Source: Mycoplasma sp. UBA710
GTDB taxonomy: Bacteria; Bacillota_I; Bacilli_A; Mycoplasmatales; Metamycoplasmataceae
Assembly (NCBI GenBank): GCA_002298905.1
Contig: DBMA01000016.1
Coordinates: 1-5,111 of the forward strand
Direction: 5' to 3'
Length of the DNA stretch: 5,111 bases
The notes below the pieces were generated by a model, which saw only the letters and a list, made by a program, of their open reading frames with translations, was not told the origin of the DNA and did no database searches. Of the stretch, positions 1 through 5,111 are shown one piece after another. The translations under genes were made by a program, and so were the position numbers. Positions within the stretch are counted from its first letter, which is position 1, and the number at the start of each line of letters is the position of its first letter.

Positions 1-60
1 GGTTGATCCCCTGAAGGTTTAAAATTGGTTACTAATTTTAATGACATAATTAAATTATAA
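1..60 (+). CDS. C-terminal end of an unidentified protein (partial, cut by the window start)
   Basis: Frame 1 is open from the first base to a TAA at 58-60 and gives 19 residues, GWSPEGLKLVTNFNDIIKL, with TGA at 4-6 read as Trp. Third codon positions are mostly A or T (16 of 19), as in the neighbouring genes. The other two + frames stop earlier, at 20-22 and 33-35. I do not recognise the protein from so short a tail. In other Firmicutes and mollicutes scpB often lies upstream of a pseudouridine synthase gene, but nothing visible here confirms that. The gap to rsuA is 74 bp, so the two could share a transcript. Confidence 0.45.
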
Positions 61-121
61 ATTATTATTTTATTCTTATTAATAATCTTCATGTTTATAT
101 TTAAATTTCAATATTATTTAA

Positions 122-127
122 TAGAAT
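122..127 (+). promoter_or_regulatory. Possible -10 box of rsuA, 7 bp before the start codon
   Basis: TAGAAT differs from TATAAT at one position and ends 7 bp before the ATG. A weak -35 candidate, TTTAAA at 100-105, lies 16 bp upstream. If used, transcription would start at or within a base or two of the ATG, giving a leaderless mRNA. This would fit the absence of a Shine-Dalgarno sequence. In DNA this AT-rich a single hexamer is weak evidence. Confidence 0.3.
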
Positions 128-134
128 AAGAATT

Positions 135-815
135 ATGAGATTGGATAAATTTATTGCTAATAATACAAGTTTTTCAAGAAAAGAATCTAATAAAATAATT
201 AGAAAAGAACAAGTTTTAGTAAATAACAAAATTATAATAGATGCTGCATATCAAATTGATGCTCAAAACGATATTATTAAAATTAATAATTTAGTTATTT
301 CTCACAAAGAATTTATTTATTTAGTTTTAAATAAACCAAAAGATTATATTTGTTCTAGTAGCAATAAAGAAGGAGAAAGTGTTTTAAATTTAATTGAACA
401 AAATAATTGAAAAAATTTACATATTGTTGGAAGATTAGATAAAGACACTAAAGGATTAATATTAATTACTAATGATGGTCAATTTACTCATAAAATAAAA
501 AGCAATAAGTATCATATAGAAAAAGAATATGAAGTAGTTTTGGAAAAAGAATTTACAAATATAATGTTTCAAGAATTAGGAAAAGATATTTTTTTGGATG
601 GCAAAAAATTAAAACCATTTCAAATTTTAAATATTAATAAAAATAAACTAAATATTATTTTAATTGAAGGAAAATATCATCAAATTAAAAGAATATTTAA
701 AATTGTTAAAAATCCAGTTATTGAATTAAAAAGAATAAGAATAGGAAAAATTAGACTCCAGGATTTAAACTTAAATGAAGGTGAATACAAAGAAATTGAT
801 CCTAATAAATTATAA
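135..815 (+). CDS. rsuA: 16S rRNA pseudouridine(516) synthase RsuA
   Basis: RsuA converts a uridine of the small-subunit rRNA (U516 in E. coli) to pseudouridine in the cytoplasm. The 226-residue product is close to the E. coli enzyme (231). Residues 1 to about 60 form an S4 RNA-binding domain beginning MRLDKFIANN. The catalytic domain starts at YLVLNKPKDY (about 62-71). It holds the signature GRLDKDTKGLILITNDG from residue 99, whose catalytic aspartate is D102, the same number as in E. coli RsuA. EGKYHQIKR (178-186) and the ending IGK-RLQDLNLNEGEY are typical of RsuA rather than RluB, RluE or RluF. TGA at 408-410 is Trp92; the frame continues straight into the catalytic motif. The ATG at 135 opens exactly at the conserved MRLDKF, but no Shine-Dalgarno precedes it. 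The gene converges on the purine permease and ends at a shared hairpin. Confidence 0.93.
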
Positions 816-828
816 AAAGAAATAAAAA

Positions 829-851
829 AAATCTAGGATAACCCTAGATTT
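829..851. terminator. Bidirectional intrinsic terminator between rsuA and the purine permease
   Basis: The 9-bp arms AAATCTAGG (829-837) and CCTAGATTT (843-851) are perfectly complementary around a 5-base loop. On the + strand the stem is followed by a T-rich run (TAATTTTA). On the - strand the A run at 824-830 becomes a run of seven U. The hairpin sits 13 bp past the rsuA stop and 4 bp past the permease stop, as expected for a terminator shared by convergent genes. It is the strongest GC-containing hairpin between genes in the window. Confidence 0.8.
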
Positions 852-855
852 AATT

Positions 856-2415
856 TTACATAAATCACCCTAAGTAAGTCATTCCATTTTGCAATATGAT
901 GTAAGTTATTGATAATATTGATATTACAATTAATGTCCAATTTAATCTCTTTCAATAATAAAATTCTCGAGTAATAATATTAACACCATTTTCTGACATT
1001 GGAATCTCCAAAGTATTAATTATTTTTTTACTCTTTTTGAATAATAATTGAATAATACCTAATGATCCATTTAATAAAACAAATGTAATTGTTCCAAAGG
1101 CAATTCCATATGCTATAGAATTTGATAAAGTCATAGTAATAATAGTTATAAATAAAGTTGGTATATCAATTACAATTTGTCATTCAAAATGTTTGATTTG
1201 ATTTATCATGATTGTTCCTACAATAATTAAAATTGGTCCAGTTATTGGTTGGTAAGCACCAACTGGCATAAAAATTTGAATTACAGGTCACAATGCAATT
1301 GATAAACCAAAACATAATGATGTAATAATAGAAGCAAATCCTGTTCTAGCCCCTGCTGAAACTCCGACAGTTGATTCAACAAATGATGTAACAGTAGTAG
1401 CTCCAATTGAAGCTCCTATAACTGTACTTACTGCATCAACATAACATGCTTTTTTCAATCAATTATTATCTTTTTGAGATAAATTAATTGATTTATCTAT
1501 AGTTATTAATGTTCCTGTTGTATCAAAGAAATCCATATATAAAAATGATAAAACTCCAATATAAGTTATTGGATTTTTTCACATTTCTACATTTGCAAAT
1601 CCTTCTCATGTCGCTTTTAAAACAGAAGGGAATGTTTCAAAATTCTTGTATCCAATTATTAATGGATTAATATTATCTGCTGAATAGCCTTCAACTCCAG
1701 TTGCATTTAAAACAACAATAGGTATTAAGATAATAGCTCCTAATATCATGGTAATAATAATTGCATTAGGTATTTTGGCATAGTGTAAAACAAGTCCTAC
1801 AACTAATAAAATAATTGCTAATAAAACCATTGGATGACCAAGATTACCTAAATTAGATACTAGCGAATCTGATGAATTTTTTACAATGATTCCAGCATTT
1901 TGTAAACCTACATAAGATATAAAAAATCCTATACCAACTCCAATAGCAAGTTTTAAATTAGATGGTATCATTTTACTAATTTTTTCCCTAGCAGGAGTGA
2001 TAACTACAATAAAATATCCTATTCCAGATAAAATAGTAACTGTAAGAGCTGAACTAAAACCTATTTGTTGAGCTACTGTAAAGGCAAAGAAAGCATTTAA
2101 TCCCATTCCAGGAGCTAATGCTACTGGAATTCTTGCATACATTCCCATAATAAATGTTGCAACACATGAAGAAATTACTGTTGATAAAAATAGACCACCT
2201 TGATATTGACTAGCATAACTAGCATTAGGAGCATTTCAAGGATCCATTGGACTTAATCCAATGATGGAAGGATTTATAGCAATAATATAAGCCATTGCTA
2301 AAAATGTTGATATTCCACCAATGATTTCTTTTTTCAATATTGCTTGATAAGTATCAAATTTGAAATATCTTTTAAGTGATTTAAGAAATGAATTATTGAC
2401 AAACTTTTGATTCAT
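856..2415 (-). CDS. NCS2-family purine base permease, AzgA/PbuG type (adenine/guanine/hypoxanthine transport)
   Basis: This is an integral membrane carrier of 519 residues that probably imports purine bases by proton symport for salvage. Family motifs appear in order: GGISTFLAMAYIIAINP near the N-terminus; RIPVALAPGMGLNAFFAF (95-112); MDFFDTTGTLI (294-304), where D298 aligns with the conserved Asp; and VESTVGVSAGARTG (346-359), where E347 matches the conserved YIES glutamate of AzgA. Hydrophobic spans occur throughout, ending in a last one near VISILSITYIIL. Eight TGA codons are read as Trp (for example at 2236, 1606, 1579, 1459 and 952); only one Trp is TGG. The ATG at 2415 was chosen because AAAAGGA lies 8 bp upstream; a TTG further upstream in frame (2443-2445) lacks this. 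The protein is longer than E. coli AzgA (about 445) through an insert near residues 60-75 and a polar linker before the last span. The exact base transported cannot be read from sequence; uracil or xanthine carriers of NCS2 fit less well. Confidence 0.9.
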
Positions 2416-2423
2416 TTTTAAAT

Positions 2424-2430
2424 TCCTTTT
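2424..2430 (-). promoter_or_regulatory. Shine-Dalgarno site of the purine permease
   Basis: AAAAGGA on the - strand ends 8 bases before the ATG at 2415. It is the clearest ribosome-binding site in the window and fixes the start codon. It contrasts with rsuA, rpiB and the helicase, which have none. Confidence 0.7.
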
Positions 2431-2461
2431 GATTAATTTGTACAAAGTTTTACAAGTAATA

Positions 2462-2484
2462 TATTTAGAATAACATTCTAAATA
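2462..2484 (-). promoter_or_regulatory. Perfect 10-bp inverted repeat in the permease leader (operator or hairpin)
   Basis: The arms TATTTAGAAT and ATTCTAAATA are perfectly complementary around a 3-base spacer. The repeat lies about 47 bp upstream of the permease start. On the - strand it contains TAGAAT (2475-2480), one mismatch from a -10 box, so it could be an operator over the promoter. As RNA it would be a 10-bp hairpin with a 3-base loop in the leader. No U run follows, so a simple terminator is unlikely. No regulator can be named. Confidence 0.45.
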
Positions 2485-2523
2485 AAACTAAACTAACAAC
2501 GTTAGAGTAATTGTACTTAAAAA

Positions 2524-2543
2524 TTATATTATAAATAATATAA
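2524..2543 (-). terminator. A/T-only hairpin after rpiB, possible intrinsic terminator
   Basis: On the - strand TTATATTA and TAATATAA pair perfectly (8 bp, 4-base loop TTTA) and are followed at once by five U (2519-2523). The hairpin begins 11 bp after the rpiB stop. The layout is that of an intrinsic terminator, but the stem has no G:C pair and would be weak. The same bases also contain two overlapping TATAAT hexamers (2523-2528 and 2528-2533) that could instead serve a promoter for the permease. Confidence 0.4.
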
Positions 2544-2554
2544 ATAAGTAAATA

Positions 2555-2992
2555 TTATTCATCTAATTCATCTATTCTTTTTTGGTGTCTACCACCTTCA
2601 TATTTAGATTTAAAAAATTGATCAATCATATTTTCAACTTGATCAATGTTCATTTGTCTACCACCAAATAATAGAACATTAGCATCATTATGTTCACGAG
2701 CTAATTTAGCATCTTCTACAGAAGTTATTCTGGCTCCTCTTATTCCTTTAAAACGATTAACAGAATAAGAAATACCTAAACCAGTCCCACAAACACCAAT
2801 TCCATAAGAACCCTTGTCATTTAAAACATTTTTAGCTAATTTTTTTCCATATTCTGAATAAGACACAGAATCAGAATTATTATTAGTACCCAAATCTATT
2901 ACTTCATATTTTTGATCTTCTAAATATTTTTTAATTTTGTCTTTTAAATCATATCCAGCATGATCACTACTTAAATATATTTTTTCTTTCAT
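2555..2992 (-). CDS. rpiB: Ribose 5-phosphate isomerase B (LacAB_rpiB family)
   Basis: RpiB interconverts ribulose 5-phosphate and ribose 5-phosphate in the pentose phosphate pathway, supplying ribose 5-phosphate for PRPP and nucleotides. The product is 145 residues, the normal RpiB size. It opens with the conserved SSDHAGYDLK (D10, H11 in the substrate site). VIDLGTNNNSDSVSYSEYG follows, then YGIGVCGTGLGISYSVNR with the catalytic cysteine C68. Next come REHNDANVLLFGGRQM with H101 and the C-terminal EGGRHQKRIDELDE, whose arginines bind phosphate. The single intact copy with Cys in the active loop favours RpiB over the paired LacA/LacB isomerase subunits, though an allose-6-phosphate side activity is possible. 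There is no tryptophan, so the frame is uninterrupted under any code. It lies 58 bp downstream of tsaC and 139 bp upstream of the permease. No Shine-Dalgarno precedes the ATG; a TATAAT lies 9 bp before it. Confidence 0.95.
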   Translation of the reverse strand: MKEKIYLSSDHAGYDLKDKIKKYLEDQKYEVIDLGTNNNSDSVSYSEYGKKLAKNVLNDKGSYGIGVCGTGLGISYSVNRFKGIRGARITSVEDAKLAREHNDANVLLFGGRQMNIDQVENMIDQFFKSKYEGGRHQKRIDELDE

Positions 2993-3001
2993 AATAAATA
3001 A

Positions 3002-3007
3002 ATTATA
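3002..3007 (-). promoter_or_regulatory. Possible -10 box of rpiB, 9 bp before the start codon
   Basis: A perfect TATAAT on the - strand ends 9 bp before the rpiB ATG, so the transcript would begin about 2-3 bases before it. No convincing -35 is visible. The hexamer sits in the loop of a 9-bp inverted repeat, AATAAATAA (2993-3001) and TTATTTATT (3010-3018). This repeat is A/T-only and may be chance. Confidence 0.35.
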
Positions 3008-3050
3008 AGTTATTTATTTTATTATTGAATGTATATTGATAAAACATTAA

Positions 3051-3518
3051 TTAATCTCGAATTACTTTTCCAGTTTTTGTGTCAATAATTTGAGAAGCTT
3101 TATTGCTTCCTGAACCAAAATCAAAATACATTAAGTCGGGAAAAACTTTTTTTGCTTCTTGAATTGTTCTTATTGTTTCTTGATTAGAAATATTACATGA
3201 TGTTAAATAAAAAGGACCTTCATTTAAAATAAAATTTAATAAATCTTTATTGTTAGGCATTCGATATCCTTGATTATTGATAATTAAAGTGACATTACCA
3301 GGCCAATATTTATTAATGTATTTTAAATGTTCTTCATTAATATTTTCCAAAGATTTTAATTGTTCTAAAGAACCTATAACAATAATTAGTGGTTTTGCAT
3401 AATCTCTTTTTTTGATTTTGTAAATTTTTTGTTTATTAACATCATTAACTTTTCCACCAATACCTAAAACAGTATCTGTGGTAGTTATAAAAATATCATG
3501 TTCTTTTATTTTTGTCAT
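3051..3518 (-). CDS. tsaC: Threonylcarbamoyl-AMP synthase, TsaC/YrdC (Sua5 family)
   Basis: TsaC makes threonylcarbamoyl-AMP from threonine, bicarbonate and ATP. This is the first step of the t6A modification at position 37 of tRNAs reading ANN codons. The product is 155 residues and consists of the YrdC fold alone. TTTDTVLGIG (12-21) matches the family's PTDTVYGLG. KIYKIKKRDYAKPL (31-44) matches the nucleotide- and threonine-binding KR...KPL. WPGNVTLII (72-80) matches WPGPLTLIL. RMP (86-88), TSCNIS (106-111, usually SANxSG) and the late NKASQIID complete the set. It is shorter than E. coli TsaC (190), lacking the first helix, and has no Sua5 C-terminal domain (B. subtilis YwlC, about 346). 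The ATG lies inside the end of the helicase gene with AGAAGAG 4 bases upstream, suggesting translational coupling. The tryptophan is TGG, so the frame is intact in any code. Confidence 0.88.
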   Translation of the reverse strand: MTKIKEHDIFITTTDTVLGIGGKVNDVNKQKIYKIKKRDYAKPLIIVIGSLEQLKSLENINEEHLKYINKYWPGNVTLIINNQGYRMPNNKDLLNFILNEGPFYLTSCNISNQETIRTIQEAKKVFPDLMYFDFGSGSNKASQIIDTKTGKVIRD

Positions 3519-4954
3519 TTTGCTCTTCTATTTTGTTTATTATTATTTTTTGAATTATTGCTTCTAGAATTATGATTAAATTTATTAATTCTATTTTTGA
3601 TGTTTCTTATTTTGGCTTGTCCTTTTAAAATAACAGAAGGTTCAGGAGTTAAATTTATTTTTTTATATTTATGTTTATCTTGTAGTAAATAATGAGCAAT
3701 AATTGTTGCTAAATCATGAAGAGTATATTTTTCCATTAATTCATTTTCTAAATAAGAAAATTGATTATCTTCATTTTGATTTAATATTTTTTGAAACTTT
3801 TCATCAATTTGTATTCTTCATTTTTGATAAATTTCTTCTTCTTTTGGTAAGAAAATTTCTTTAATTTGAGAATTTGTTCTAATTTCAATTTCTCTTAAAT
3901 GTTCAATTTCATCTATTTTTACAAAAGATAAAGAATAACCTGACATTCCATTTCTTCCAACTCTTCCAATTCTGTGAGTGTAATATTCAATTTCTTGAGG
4001 TAAATCAAAATTAATAATTCATTCTATATGATGAATATCGATACCTCTTGCTGCCACATCTGTTGTAACTAGGATTTGTTTTTTATTATTTCTAAATTGA
4101 TTCATAATAAATGATCTATTTTTTTGAGCAATATCGCCATGTAGTCCAATTGCATCAAAATCTAATTGTTTTAGTGCATCACATAATTCATCTACTCTTT
4201 TTTTTGTTCTACAAAAAATAACCAACGATTTTGGTTTGTAATATTGTAACAATTTAATTAAAGAAACAAATTTGGTTTTTTCTTTTACTAAAAGATATTC
4301 TTGTGTTATTGTTTGAGAAGTTTTTAATCCAGAAGAGATTTCAATATTTTTATGATCATCCTTTACAATTTTTTTTGCCATATTTTTTATTTTTTCATCA
4401 AATGTTGCAGTAAAAAAGAAACTTTGATGATCACTATTTAAATTAGATATAATTGCTTCTATTTCTTCTTTAAATCCCATATTTAGTAATTCATCAGCTT
4501 CATCTAAAGTAAAAGTTTTAATATGATCAAAATTAATTTTTTTATTTTTAATAAAATCATTAATTCTTCCTGGTGTACCAATAATAATGTTAGGTTTTTT
4601 ACTTAATTCTTTAAATTGTTTTTCATATGAAACACCACCAATAATAAGAGCAATTTTCAAATTTAAATATTTACCTAATTTAATAAATTGATTATAAATT
4701 TGCATTGAAAGTTCTCTAGTAGGGGCTATTACTAAATGTTCAATGTAATTAGATTCTGAATTTAAATTATTTAATATTGGAATACCAAAAGAAGCTGTTT
4801 TACCTGTTCCTGTTGGAGCTTGAGCAATAATATCAAAACCTTCAAGAGCATAAGGAATAGTTTTTTCTTGGATTGGACTTAATGTTTCAAAATTTATTTC
4901 ACTTAATGATTTTAATAATTCACTATTAATATTTTTTAGTTCATTAAATTTCAT
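3506..4954 (-). CDS. DEAD-box ATP-dependent RNA helicase (CshA/DeaD-like)
   Basis: This enzyme unwinds RNA with ATP; relatives act in ribosome assembly, cold adaptation and RNA decay with the degradosome. The 482 residues hold every family motif: F/Q region NFETLSPIQ (21-29), Walker A APTGTGKT (46-53), PTREL (78-82), TPGR (127-130), DEAD (151-154), TAT (182-184, usually SAT), VIFCRTKK (245-252), TTDVAARGID (297-306) and HRIGRVGR (327-334). A tail from about residue 435 is rich in Lys, Arg and Asn (RINKFNHNSRSNNSKNNN), probably disordered and RNA-binding, like the basic tails of CshA. TGA at 4019, 3818 and 3515 encode Trp312, Trp378 or nearby, and Trp480. Motif VI lies after the first TGA, so the readthrough is required for function. 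The stop is TAA at 3506-3508, giving a 13-bp overlap with tsaC. The ATG at 4952-4954 has no Shine-Dalgarno; TATAAT lies 10 bp before it. B. subtilis CshA is 494 residues, but a CshA assignment over DeaD is not proven. Confidence 0.94.
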
Positions 4955-5111
4955 ATATTTATTAATTATACTATATAAATATATGTCATTAATATCTATA
5001 TTTAACTAAATTATTAAAATAATTAAATTTTATTTTTATTAGAATTATGATTAGATATTTTTATTTTTTGTTAAATGAATTACTTTAAATTTTTTAATTC
5101 TTTTTTAATAG
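4955..5111. other. AT-rich region upstream of the helicase, no gene identified
   Basis: These 157 bases are almost pure A/T and hold the helicase promoter candidates at the left. On the - strand a frame from the window edge (5109) reads IKKELKNLK and stops with TAA at 5080-5082. That could be the last nine codons of an upstream gene running the same way as the helicase, but it is too short to support. I see no convincing hairpin terminator, RNA gene or repeat here. Confidence 0.5.
4965..4970 (-). promoter_or_regulatory. Possible -10 box of the helicase-tsaC operon, 10 bp before the start codon
   Basis: A perfect TATAAT on the - strand ends 10 bp before the helicase ATG, predicting a leader of only about 2-5 bases. 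ATGACA (4984-4989), five of six matches to TTGACA, lies 13 bp upstream, too close for a standard pair. With a weaker -10, ATTAAT (4961-4966), the same -35 has a 17-bp spacer and the transcript would start at or just inside the ATG. Confidence 0.4.

Noticed and set aside
46..65. Terminator for the partial gene at the window start
   Set aside because: ATAATT and AATTAT pair for 6 A/T base pairs around an 8-base loop and overlap the stop codon; this is expected by chance in such AT-rich DNA.
540..815. Separate gene encoding the second half of RsuA, or an rsuA pseudogene
   Set aside because: The two halves are in the same frame, separated by a single TGA at 408-410 that is Trp in this code. The codon at 540 is TTG inside the protein. 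All catalytic motifs are intact.
856..2415. Permease as a decayed pseudogene because of eight internal TGA codons
   Set aside because: Translation with TGA as Trp gives an unbroken 519-residue protein with all AzgA motifs in order and a good ribosome-binding site.
2416..2554. Purine riboswitch upstream of the purine permease
   Set aside because: Purine and 2'-dG riboswitches occur in mollicutes, so I looked for the three-way junction with its conserved loop and core sequences. None is present; the visible elements are a simple 10-bp inverted repeat and an A/T hairpin.
3028..3048. Terminator hairpin between tsaC and rpiB
   Set aside because: AATGT and ACATT pair for only 5 bp around an 11-base loop with no U run on the - strand, so it is not convincing.
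3515..3736. Separate small gene with a basic product starting at an ATG at 3736
   Set aside because: It is the C-terminal part of the helicase. The frame is continuous upstream through TGA (Trp) codons at 3818 and 4019, and the helicase motif VI lies between them.
5080..5109. C-terminal end of an upstream - strand gene (IKKELKNLK)
   Set aside because: Nine lysine-rich codons before a stop at the window edge cannot be told from random AT-rich sequence; noted only in the description of the region.

Overview
The window is low-G+C DNA (roughly a quarter G+C by eye) from a mollicute, most likely of the Spiroplasma/Mesoplasma/Mycoplasma mycoides type. The decisive sign is the genetic code. Three genes make sense only if UGA is read as tryptophan (translation table 4). 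The RsuA, purine-permease and RNA-helicase frames each run through in-frame TGA and stay in register with conserved family motifs on both sides. In the complete genes I count 12 TGA and 2 TGG tryptophan codons. A standard-code gene caller would break these three genes into seven or more pieces.

Layout, left to right: (1) the last 19 codons of an unidentified + strand gene; (2) rsuA, complete, + strand, 135-815; (3) a hairpin at 829-851 that can terminate transcription from both sides; (4) an AzgA/PbuG-type NCS2 purine-base permease, - strand, 856-2415; (5) a 139-bp gap with an A/T hairpin just after rpiB and a 10-bp inverted repeat in front of the permease; (6) rpiB, - strand, 2555-2992; (7) tsaC (YrdC/Sua5 family), - strand, 3051-3518; (8) a DEAD-box RNA helicase, - strand, 3506-4954, overlapping tsaC by 13 bp; (9) an AT-rich leader to the window end. 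No stretch over 300 bases lacks a gene. I see no tRNA, rRNA, CRISPR array, insertion sequence or phage gene.

The genes fit a reduced, parasitic genome. RsuA (16S rRNA pseudouridine), TsaC (the first step of t6A tRNA modification) and the helicase (RNA unwinding, ribosome assembly or RNA decay) serve the translation machinery. RpiB makes ribose 5-phosphate, the precursor of PRPP. The permease imports purine bases that salvage enzymes join to PRPP, which suits organisms without de novo purine synthesis. The helicase-tsaC pair is an operon. rpiB may be read from it or from its own promoter, and the permease probably has its own promoter.

I did not find a new multi-gene system. The points most worth a second look are start-proximal -10 boxes without Shine-Dalgarno sequences before rsuA, rpiB and the helicase (possible leaderless mRNAs), the helicase/tsaC overlap whose former-looking stop is now a Trp codon, and the inverted repeat ahead of the permease.
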